This document shows, in pieces, positions 6,011 to 13,026 of a stretch of DNA of 21,710 nucleotides. Every line of letters begins with the position of its first letter. Position 1 is the first letter of the stretch. The notes below the pieces were generated by a model. The model was not told the DNA's origin. It saw nothing but the letters and a program-made list of their open reading frames with translations, and did no database searches. The DNA comes from a virus: IMG/VR virus record IMGVR_UViG_3300015189_000030, positions 1 to 21,710 of that record; one strand, given 5' to 3'. Both the position numbers and the translations under genes were made by a program.

Positions 6011-7831
6011 ATGGCTGACGCGTCATTCACGATCAACCTCGTCAACGGGATCACCGGCAAGGCCGAACAGGCAACCAAGTCTCTCGGCGAGATCGAGGGC
6101 TCGTTGCGCAAGGTCGACAAGGCCGCGGGCGGGCTCGACTGGGGGAAGATCAAGGACGGCAAGTCGGCCGTCGCGGATCTCGCTGGCGGCATGAAGGCGC
6201 TCGGCGTGGCTGCAGGGCTGGCCGCCGCCGCTGTTGCCGCCGCTGCGGGCGTGGCGATCGTGAAGTTCGGCGGTGCCGCCATCGAAGCGGCCGGGTTCGC
6301 CCAGAAGTCAAAGCTGGCGCTGACCCAGCTCACCGGTAGCGGAGAGGTGGCCGCTCAGGAGTTCGATGCCGTCCGCAAATCTGCCGCCGACCTCGGGCTG
6401 GACGTCGACGAGTCGGTGAAGAGCTTTCAGAAGTTGCTCGCGGCGCAGTTCTCGATCGGGGAGGCCAAGGGCATCATCAAGATGGGCGCCGACCTGCGCG
6501 CCATCGGAGCCTCCGCGGAGAACGCGCAGAGCGCCATCGTCGCCATCACGCAGATCAAGTCGAAGGGCAAGCTGCAGGGTGAAGAGCTGATGCAGCTGCA
6601 GGAGGCAGGCGTCAGCGGCAAGCTCGTCAACGAAGCGCTTATGAAGTCGACAGGGCAGGACCTAGCCGGCGTGCAGAAGATGATGTCGGCGGGGAAGATC
6701 GACGCTGAGACGGGCGTCGCGGCCATCATCGAAGCCATCAAGCACAAGGTGGGCGAGAGCGAGCTCGGTGAAGCGGGTGCCAAGTTTGCCGCCACCACGA
6801 TCGCCGGCTTCTCGGGCAAGCTGCAGGGTGGCCTCCGCAACGCGATGATCGACATTGGCACGGCGGTCGAGCCAGCCATCGTGCGCATCACCACGCTCAT
6901 CAGCGGCAGCATCGAAAAGCTCACGTCGAGCGGCAAGCTGCAGGCGCTGAGCGACGCGCTCGTGATGGGCTTCGAGCGGTTCGCAGGGTTCATCGAGAGC
7001 AATTGGCCTGCCATCGAGGGCGCGGTGGTGGGCACCATCGACGCGATCATCTCGGGCGTGCAGGGCGCGGTGGTCGTGCTGCAGTACCTGCAGGACCACT
7101 GGGAGACCATCTCCCTGACGCTCAAGATCGTCGGCGGCGTGCTGCTGGCCATCGCAGCGGTCATGGCCACCATCTGGGTCGTCACCAACATCGTGGCGCT
7201 CGCCATCGTGGTCGCGGTCTTGGCCGTCGCCGCCGCCATCGCGTACGTCGCGAACAACATCGCCGCCTGGTGGGACACCATCGTCAGCGGCATCGCCAAC
7301 TTCATCGGCGTGGTCGTCGGCGCGGGCGGCGAGCTCTACGCGGCAGCCGTCGGCTGGGCGTCGAACCTCATCGATGGCCTGGTGAACGGCATCACGCAGT
7401 TTGCGCAGCGGGCGCGCGACGTCGTCGCCAACCTCGGCAGCAGCATCGCGGGAGCGTTCACCGGCATCCTTGCCATCAACTCACCGTCGAAGCTCTTCGA
7501 GGACTTCGGCATGTTCACGGTGCAGGGCTACGTGCAGGGCATCGAGGCGAACGACAACGCGGCGAGCGTGGCCACCGCGGGGCTCGGTACCGCAGCCATC
7601 GACGGCATCAGCGAGGTCAAGCTGCAGGGGGTCACCGCGGGATCGTCCACCGCTGCCGTGCAGAGCGTCGGCACGGGGGCGACAGCGGGCGGGATCGGCT
7701 CGGGCAACACGTTCAACATTCCGATCACCATCACCGGCGCGGATGCGGCCAAGGACCCGGCGGTGCTGGCCGATGACATCGCGGCCAAGGTGCGGCGCAC
7801 CATCAACTCGATGCTGGAGACCGCGGCCTGA
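6011..7831 (+). CDS. Tape measure protein
   Basis: 606 aa. The N-terminal part is Ala-rich, with a hydrophobic stretch at about 60-85. Residues about 95-290 match the phage tape-measure domain (QLTGSGEVAAQEFDAVRKSA, then FSIGEAKGIIKMGADLRAIG, and GKLQGEELMQLQEAGVSG). Residues about 366-425 hold two or three strongly hydrophobic helices, followed by a helical region. The C-terminal INSPSKLFEDFGMFTVQGYVQGIE (about 489-510) is the common 'SPSk-f-e-G---v-G---Gi' motif. The protein sets tail length and may help DNA cross the inner membrane; at about 1.5 angstrom per residue it predicts a tail near 90 nm (inference). The ATG is preceded by GAAGGAGG. The stop overlaps the next start as TGATG. Confidence 0.93.
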   Translation: MADASFTINLVNGITGKAEQATKSLGEIEGSLRKVDKAAGGLDWGKIKDGKSAVADLAGGMKALGVAAGLAAAAVAAAAGVAIVKFGGAAIEAAGFAQKSKLALTQLTGSGEVAAQEFDAVRKSAADLGLDVDESVKSFQKLLAAQFSIGEAKGIIKMGADLRAIGASAENAQSAIVAITQIKSKGKLQGEELMQLQEAGVSGKLVNEALMKSTGQDLAGVQKMMSAGKIDAETGVAAIIEAIKHKVGESELGEAGAKFAATTIAGFSGKLQGGLRNAMIDIGTAVEPAIVRITTLISGSIEKLTSSGKLQALSDALVMGFERFAGFIESNWPAIEGAVVGTIDAIISGVQGAVVVLQYLQDHWETISLTLKIVGGVLLAIAAVMATIWVVTNIVALAIVVAVLAVAAAIAYVANNIAAWWDTIVSGIANFIGVVVGAGGELYAAAVGWASNLIDGLVNGITQFAQRARDVVANLGSSIAGAFTGILAINSPSKLFEDFGMFTVQGYVQGIEANDNAASVATAGLGTAAIDGISEVKLQGVTAGSSTAAVQSVGTGATAGGIGSGNTFNIPITITGADAAKDPAVLADDIAAKVRRTINSMLETAA

Positions 7832-8406
7832 TGGCGTCCACGCAAAAGGCCATGCCCTTCTGGGCGGACAGCGAGGCGGAGTCGTCGGCTTGGAACACGG
7901 TCATCCTGGGCAAGGACTTCCTTCCCGGCATCTGCGAGGTCGAGGCTTCGAAGGGCCGCGATCTCGACATCAAGAAGGCCAAGGGGCAGGACGGCTACAC
8001 GATGACCGACAACGGCGCGACGGCCGGCAAGGTCACCATCACGATGACCCTGGTCACCAAGGACGACTGGATCGTGTGGCAGCAAATTCGCCCGCGCATC
8101 GACCCGAACCGGCCGGGCGCCACGCGCGCGCCGCTCGAGATGTCGCACCCAGAGACGCAGGACCGCGGCATCCAGAACATCGTGGTGTCCAGCATCAAAG
8201 GCTCCGCGCCGACCGCTCGCGCGGGCAAGGTCATCGTCATCGAGTGCGAGGAGTGGTTTGCCAAGCCCAAGAAGGCGAAGACGAAGAGCAAGCCCGACAA
8301 GGCGGATCCGAAGCACCTAGGCGTCGACGAGCGCCGGACCTTCATCGACACCGATTCACTGCAGACGCAGCCGCCAACCCCGGAAGCCTGGAAGCTGAAG
8401 TTCTAA
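7831..8406 (+). CDS. Probable hub-associated / tail-tube-initiator protein
   Basis: 191 aa. An N-terminal beta-rich region (WNTVILGKDFLPGICEVEASKGRDLDIKKAKGQDGYTMTDNGATAGKVTITMTLVTKDDWIVWQQI) reads like a tube-like or DNA-circularisation-type N-terminal domain. It has a conserved-looking 'G-dflPGi-ev' entry and a long 'kvtitmtlvtkddW' strand. A charged Lys-rich stretch (KPKKAKTKSKPDKADPKH, about 148-165) links to a short C-terminus. Between tape measure and hub, Mu carries the much larger N gene; this gene occupies that slot but is shorter. The likely role is joining tube to baseplate hub. Family assignment is tentative. Confidence 0.5.
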   Translation: MASTQKAMPFWADSEAESSAWNTVILGKDFLPGICEVEASKGRDLDIKKAKGQDGYTMTDNGATAGKVTITMTLVTKDDWIVWQQIRPRIDPNRPGATRAPLEMSHPETQDRGIQNIVVSSIKGSAPTARAGKVIVIECEEWFAKPKKAKTKSKPDKADPKHLGVDERRTFIDTDSLQTQPPTPEAWKLKF

Positions 8407-8407
8407 A

Positions 8408-9538
8408 GTGCCTGTCTCGACCGCCAACGGCAAGACGGTACTCACCGCCGAGATCACCGAGCCGCGCACGGGCGCATGGCACGCCGACATCACCCTCGAC
8501 GCGACCGAGCTCACCAGCCCCGTCGCGCTGAGCATCGAGGGCGTCGCGTTCGCGGGCACCGTGCTCCGCTCAGGGGTCCACGGCGGGCGCTTCGGCGCGC
8601 GGGTGGTCGGGGGCAAGGGCGGACTCTCCGTCGAGCTCGTCGCCAAGAACTACTCGACGGTGTCGGGTACCAAGCTCTCGGTCGTTCTGGCCGACATCCT
8701 CCGCGAGTGCGGAGAAACGCTGTCGGCCTCGGCTGAGTCGGCTGTCACGGGCCGGACGCTGACGAAGTGGCACCGCAGCGCGGGCCCAGCCAGCCACGCG
8801 CTGGTGAGGCTCCTGGACGCGGCGGGCGCCGTGTTCCGGGTGCTGCGCGACGGGACCATCTGGGTCGGGGCGCAGACATATCCGGAGGCCAAGCCGACGC
8901 ACACGCTGATCGATGAGGACTGGGTTGCTGGCATCAGCACCATCGCCACGGATACGCCCATCCTCGAGCCCGGGGTGACCTTCCGCGGGCAGAAGATCGA
9001 GAGCGTGGTCCACCGCCTCGAGCCGAATGCGCTCCGCACCGAGGCGCACGCGAACAGCACCAAGTCGGTCTTCGCGGGCATGCTCGCTGGCATTCGGCAG
9101 GACGTCGACTACTCGAGAATGTACCCGGCGCGGGTCAGCAAGCAGAACAGCGACGGCACGCTGCAGTTGGTGCCCGACGACGACGTGATGAAGGGCGCGG
9201 GCTGGGACCGCGTGCCCATCCGCCACGGGCTCCCGGGCATCACCCTTGAAGGCGTGCCCAGCGGCGCGCGCGTGCGGGTGGGCTTCGAGGAGGGCGATCC
9301 GGCCAACCCGTTCGCGGCGCTCTGGGACACCGACACGGGCACGACGGGACTGACCATCGTGGTGCACGCGGCGCACATCAAGCTCGGTGGAGGCGACGCG
9401 ACGAAGGCCGCGCTGCTCGGGCCCGACGTACTGCAGTGGCTCGACACGCACACCCACCCGACGGGCGTTGGGCCCAGCGGACCGCCCATCGTGCCCACGA
9501 CGCCGCTCCTACTCGCCCAGAACGTGACCCAAAAGTAG
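8408..9538 (+). CDS. Baseplate hub fused to central spike (OB fold and HTH tip)
   Basis: 376 aa, GTG start 1 nt after the previous stop. Residues about 1-230 look like a hub of the gpD/gp27 class (strand-rich, with LSVVLADILRECGETL and ASHALVRLLDAAGAVFRVLRDGTIWVGAQ). Residues about 238-312 form an OB-fold spike base (YPARVSKQNSDGTLQLVPDD, IRHGLPGITLEGVPSGARVRVGFEEGDP, PFAALWDT), as in VgrG, gp5 or gpV. The C-terminus has AALLGPDVLQWLDTHTHPTGVGPSGPPIVP. The H348-T-H350 pair resembles the His-x-His metal-binding tip of P2 gpV and Mu gp45 spikes. Mu encodes hub and spike as separate genes, so this is a fusion. It would pierce the outer membrane and close the tube. Confidence 0.82.
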   Translation: MPVSTANGKTVLTAEITEPRTGAWHADITLDATELTSPVALSIEGVAFAGTVLRSGVHGGRFGARVVGGKGGLSVELVAKNYSTVSGTKLSVVLADILRECGETLSASAESAVTGRTLTKWHRSAGPASHALVRLLDAAGAVFRVLRDGTIWVGAQTYPEAKPTHTLIDEDWVAGISTIATDTPILEPGVTFRGQKIESVVHRLEPNALRTEAHANSTKSVFAGMLAGIRQDVDYSRMYPARVSKQNSDGTLQLVPDDDVMKGAGWDRVPIRHGLPGITLEGVPSGARVRVGFEEGDPANPFAALWDTDTGTTGLTIVVHAAHIKLGGGDATKAALLGPDVLQWLDTHTHPTGVGPSGPPIVPTTPLLLAQNVTQK

Positions 9539-9539
9539 C

Positions 9540-10019
9540 TTGGCCCTCGTCGTCGCTTCGCTCCAGTCCGCGCTGGCGAGCGTCTTCTCTGGCTACCCGA
9601 GCTCGCCCGCGCAGGCAGCGGACGGGATGGCCTCGGCCTACTTCGATTACGCGAGCGCGGCGGTGTTCGGCGCTTCAGCGCCCACCCTCACGCCGGGCCA
9701 CAGGTCGGCCATGGCAGCCACGCTGCTCTCGGCCATCAGCTCACCCTCAAGCGGCTCACCCGCCACGCTGGCGGCAGCGTGGGCGTCATCGGTCGCCACC
9801 TTCTGGACGGCCGTGCCGGTCACCGGCGCGCAGACGGGCGCCACGATCACGCCACCTGGCGCGGCTGCCCTCACCGGCACGCTGACCGCGGTCTTTGCCA
9901 ACACCGGGAACACCGCCGCCTCGTGCGCCCAACAGCTCGCTTCAGCGCTCGACATTGCGACCAAGACGACCACGGCCGCTGTCGTGCCGCCGCCCGGAAC
10001 GATTCTCCCGATCGCCTGA
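9540..10019 (+). CDS. Alanine/threonine-rich baseplate-region protein of unknown function
   Basis: 159 aa with an unusual composition: mainly Ala, Thr, Ser, Pro and Val, few charges. No signal peptide or clear membrane helix is seen. The N-terminal 60 residues look helical (LVVASLQSALASVFSGYPSSPAQAADGMASAYFDYASAAVFGA). The C-terminus ends with a short hydrophobic Pro-rich tail (AAVVPPPGTILPIA). The proposed start is TTG 9540, 1 nt after the preceding stop; an internal ATG at 9627 would lose 29 residues. No strong Shine-Dalgarno is visible, so coupling to the hub gene is likely. It sits between spike and wedge genes and is probably a minor baseplate component, but no family was recognised. Confidence 0.6.
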   Translation: MALVVASLQSALASVFSGYPSSPAQAADGMASAYFDYASAAVFGASAPTLTPGHRSAMAATLLSAISSPSSGSPATLAAAWASSVATFWTAVPVTGAQTGATITPPGAAALTGTLTAVFANTGNTAASCAQQLASALDIATKTTTAAVVPPPGTILPIA

Positions 10020-10022
10020 ACC

Positions 10023-10415
10023 ATGGCCGATATCGACTCCACCACCGACCTCGCCGGCATCGACGAGTTTGAGCCACACATGCCCAGCGTGAGCGGCCGT
10101 CTTGCGCTCGTGACGAGGCTCGCTCGGCGCCTGTCGACGCCCCGGGGGCGCTTCATCTATTGGCCCGACTTCGGTGAAGACATCCGGGCTTACCTCCTCA
10201 CGAAGGCGCCAGCGTCGCGCATCGCTGCCGCCGTGGAGTCGGAGTGCCTCAAGGATGAGCAAGTCGAGACGGTCGATGTGACGGTGTCGACGCTCGACTT
10301 CGCCTCGCGGTCGCTGACCATCACCGTGGAAGTCGAAGACGCCGATGGGCCATTCGACTTCACGCTGACCATCACCGAGGCAGCGGTCTCCCTCGTCGAA
10401 TTGCAGGAGTCCTGA
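10023..10415 (+). CDS. Baseplate wedge protein, gp25/gpW-like
   Basis: 130 aa. The segment LARRLSTPRGRFIYWPDFGEDIRAYLLTKAP has the gp25-like signature ('RL-tprG-l-y-pdfG-di--yl'). It is followed by a helix (SRIAAAVESECLKDEQVETV) and three strands (VDVTVSTLDFASRSLTITVEVED, FTLTIT). T4 gp25 and its P2 (gpW) and Mu (gp46) equivalents sit at the inner baseplate and start sheath polymerisation. Length is normal for the family. It is followed with a TGATG overlap by baseplate J, the usual gene pair. Confidence 0.85.
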   Translation: MADIDSTTDLAGIDEFEPHMPSVSGRLALVTRLARRLSTPRGRFIYWPDFGEDIRAYLLTKAPASRIAAAVESECLKDEQVETVDVTVSTLDFASRSLTITVEVEDADGPFDFTLTITEAAVSLVELQES

Positions 10416-11581
10416 TGGCTTTGCTCTGGTCGCAGATCGTCGAGGTGACGCGCGCGGAAGCGAAGCAGTCTCTGCTGACGCTTCTCGATAGCGTCGGGTT
10501 CGCCGCCACGTCGTGGCAAGAAGGATCGATCGCGCTCGGATGCGTCGAGGTTTCGGCGGAAATATGGTCGCAGGGCAGCAAGTACGCCGTCTTTCTGAAA
10601 AACTACGGGCTGAACGCGACGTCGACGGGCGACGGGCTCACGCGCTTTTCCGACAGCCATTACGACAACCAGCGCGCGCTGGCCGTGTCCGCGCAGCGAC
10701 GCATCACGCTGGCGTGCGCCGTCGGCGAGGGTCCGCATTCGATATCGCTTGGCTCCGTCGTCATCAGCAATGCTGGCGGCTACACCGTGCGCAACGTCGC
10801 CGGGCTCAGCGTCATCTACCCCGCCACGCTCTCGTCTGGCGCTCCGCTGGAGTTGCTCTTCGAGGCCGAGGTTGGCGGCGCCGCGTCGAACTCTGGCGCG
10901 GGCACGTACACGTCGCTGGTGACCACGCTGGCCGGCGTCACGGTCACGCAGGATCTGTCCTACGTCGTCGGCGTGGACGAAGAGTCCGACGCCCGGCTGC
11001 AGGCGCGTAACCGCACGAAGTGGGCGACGCTGTCGCAGTTCGAGATCATCGCTGACGCGGTCGAAAACATCGCGCTGAACGCTTCGACGGGGGTCGCCAA
11101 GGTCAAGGGCAACTACGCCAACCCACGCGGCGCGGGAACCTTCGACGTGCACATCGCGGGCGAATCGACGATCGCCGGCGGGGCTGACGTGACGGCGGTG
11201 CAAGCAGCATTCAACCTGCGCGTGTTCGGTGCAACGAGCTGCATCGTCTACGCGTCTCCCGCCGCGCCGCTGTCGCTGGTGGGCAACGTCTACTACGACT
11301 CCAACTTCACAGCAGCGCAGGCGCAAGCGTCGGTCGAGGCGGCCATGCTCGCCTTCATCAAGGCGACACCGCTAGGCGGCTACAGCTTCGCGCCGGGGCC
11401 CACGAACATCGTGGCCAAGAACGACATCGAGGCGGCCATCAAGGGGGCCACGTTCAATGGCCAGCCGGTCGTCAAGACCGTCACGCTGTCGGGCCCCGCA
11501 AGCGATGTGGCGGTGTCCTCGTTCGACATCGTCACGGTCGGTAGCTACGCGGGCCTGGTCTACGTGCCGGTGGTGTCGTGA
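10415..11581 (+). CDS. Baseplate J-like protein
   Basis: 388 aa. The central part contains SGAPLELLFEAEVGGAASNSGAGTYTSLVTTLAGVTVT followed by GVDEESDARLQARNRTKWATLS, the typical baseplate-J pattern: 'a---G--gN----G-i--l', then 'G-d-Esd--lr-R'. The C-terminal third (YYDSNFTAAQAQASVEAAMLAFIKATPLGG, NDIEAAIKGATFNGQPVVKTVTLSGP) is a helix-strand region typical of the family. It corresponds to Mu gp47 and P2 gpJ and forms part of the wedge that triggers sheath contraction. It starts by overlap with the gp25-like gene and ends by GTGA overlap with the gpI-like gene. Confidence 0.9.
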   Translation: MALLWSQIVEVTRAEAKQSLLTLLDSVGFAATSWQEGSIALGCVEVSAEIWSQGSKYAVFLKNYGLNATSTGDGLTRFSDSHYDNQRALAVSAQRRITLACAVGEGPHSISLGSVVISNAGGYTVRNVAGLSVIYPATLSSGAPLELLFEAEVGGAASNSGAGTYTSLVTTLAGVTVTQDLSYVVGVDEESDARLQARNRTKWATLSQFEIIADAVENIALNASTGVAKVKGNYANPRGAGTFDVHIAGESTIAGGADVTAVQAAFNLRVFGATSCIVYASPAAPLSLVGNVYYDSNFTAAQAQASVEAAMLAFIKATPLGGYSFAPGPTNIVAKNDIEAAIKGATFNGQPVVKTVTLSGPASDVAVSSFDIVTVGSYAGLVYVPVVS

Positions 11582-12207
11582 CCACCGAGTCGACGCCTGA
11601 CAACTGGGTCGGCTTCATTCGCAAGATCGGCTTCGGGCCGATGAACGGCTCGTTCGGCGAAGGGTTCTTTGGCGTGCTGACCGGATTCGTCGGCAACCAG
11701 CTCTTCGAGGGCATGGGCCTCGCGCTCAAGGCCGCGTGGCTGCGCGAGCCGGAGAGCCCCGACGACGTGCTCCCAATTGTCGGCGGCGAGCGGCGCATGC
11801 CGCGTTACCCAGTCGAGACGCCAGCGTCGCACCGCGCGCGGCTACTCGACGCGTGGGACACGTACATCTACGCCGGCACCGAGGGCATCCTGACGGCGCA
11901 GCTGGCCGCCGCAGGGCACGCGGGCGTCACCATCTACGACCCGTCCGAGCTCGTGTTCCTGCCGTCCGGCTACTGGTCGCACTTCGTTGTCTCGATACCG
12001 GTCGGATCGCACGCGGTCACCGCGCCAGGGCCCGCGTATGGGGCATTCAGCTGGGGCGACGGCTCGCGGTATGGGCCGCTCGGGCTCACGCCTGAAGTGC
12101 TCGCGACCATTCGCGCGGTCATCGAAAAGTGGAAGCCGGTTCAGTGGATATGCCGTGAAGTCCGCTTCCAACTTGGCGGCGGTTCATACGCCTACATAGG
12201 GATATAG
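11578..12207 (+). CDS. Baseplate/tail protein I-like (Mu gp48 / P2 gpI position)
   Basis: 209 aa, GTG start in a 4-nt GTGA overlap with baseplate J. It has an N-terminal helical part, then RMPRYPVETPASHRARLLDAWDTYIYAGTEGILTAQLAAAG (about 80-120), a strand region VTIYDPSELVFLPSGYWSHFVVSIPV, and a C-terminal helix ATIRAVIEKWKPVQWICREVRF. That last element matches the 'v---i-k-KPa--------v' end of phage tail protein I and gp48-type wedge proteins. Together with gp25-like and J-like genes it completes the standard wedge trio and usually links to the fibre genes that follow, as here. Confidence 0.72.
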   Translation: MTTESTPDNWVGFIRKIGFGPMNGSFGEGFFGVLTGFVGNQLFEGMGLALKAAWLREPESPDDVLPIVGGERRMPRYPVETPASHRARLLDAWDTYIYAGTEGILTAQLAAAGHAGVTIYDPSELVFLPSGYWSHFVVSIPVGSHAVTAPGPAYGAFSWGDGSRYGPLGLTPEVLATIRAVIEKWKPVQWICREVRFQLGGGSYAYIGI

Positions 12208-12210
12208 CCA

Positions 12211-13014
12211 ATGCCGTCAAACCTCACCGACGTGGACGCGTTCACGTCGCCCGTGTCCGTTCCAAACGATGCGGAGTTCGCGACGCAGGCTTCACTGCTT
12301 CTGTTTGCGCAGGGGCTAGCGAACCGTACGCGGTGGCTGCTCAACCGGTCGATCAACGCCCTCACTGGCGGGAGCTACGCGCCTGCCGCGCCGATATCGA
12401 TCGCGGGCGCTGGCCTCGCAACGAGCAACCTCGACGCTACCAGCGTGAACGTGACCACGTCTCTCGTGATGCCGCCCGAGGGGCTCACGACGTTCGCCGC
12501 AGTAGGCGCGAGCCGCATCCAGAAGACGCAGGCCTATCACTACACGTCGAGCGCTTGGATCATGACCCAGATGGGGTCTGGCGCGCTTCGACTCGTGCAG
12601 AACAACGTGGCCGGTGGAGGGCTCGTTGCTTACCGGCTCATCGTTCCGCGAGGCGTGACGATCACCAACGTGGCCATCTCGGTCAAGGGCGGCAGCGGTC
12701 ACGCAGCATCGCTCCCAGTGACGCTGACGATGCCTCGAATTCGGCTCGGGATCATCTCACCATTCGCTGACTCCGCGGTGTTCGGAGCGGACGTGATCGA
12801 CGCGTCGACGACCAACACCGCGTACGAGGCGGCTCACTTCATTCAGATCTCCGGGGCCAACCTTCCCGTAGGCCTCAACCCGGCGACGCCGCAGTCCTAC
12901 AACTACGATCTCCAGGTCGAAGGCGAGTACGGGACGGGTTCGCAAACCGGTCTCACCCTGCTCGGCGTGCTCGTGCAGTTCACGCAAAGCGCAATCGACT
13001 ACGCCGGATCCTGA
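12211..13014 (+). CDS. Tail fibre-like protein
   Basis: 267 aa. The N-terminus (LTDVDAFTSPVSVPNDAEFATQASLLLFAQGLANRTRWLLNRSI) has a form seen in phage fibre proteins: 'dvdtFt-pv-vP-dgd-a---sl----Q-LaNRTr-L'. This is probably the attachment helix to the baseplate. The remainder is strand-rich with Ser/Thr/Gly and ends in LQVEGEYGTGSQTGLTLLGVLVQFTQSAIDYAGS, suggesting a beta-structured head domain. No chaperone or intramolecular peptidase domain is visible. The start ATG follows the previous stop by 3 nt with GGGATATAG just upstream. Host-range or fibre-connector function is inferred from position and composition. Confidence 0.68.
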   Translation: MPSNLTDVDAFTSPVSVPNDAEFATQASLLLFAQGLANRTRWLLNRSINALTGGSYAPAAPISIAGAGLATSNLDATSVNVTTSLVMPPEGLTTFAAVGASRIQKTQAYHYTSSAWIMTQMGSGALRLVQNNVAGGGLVAYRLIVPRGVTITNVAISVKGGSGHAASLPVTLTMPRIRLGIISPFADSAVFGADVIDASTTNTAYEAAHFIQISGANLPVGLNPATPQSYNYDLQVEGEYGTGSQTGLTLLGVLVQFTQSAIDYAGS

Positions 13015-13026
13015 AAGGCAATACGC

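Noticed and set aside
7401-8531. 376-aa + strand open frame overlapping the tape measure end and next gene
   Set aside because: Arg/Ser/Pro-rich out-of-frame translation of two supported genes.
10190-11326. 378-aa minus-strand open frame opposite baseplate J
   Set aside because: Arg-rich composition typical of an antisense shadow; baseplate J on the + strand explains the region.
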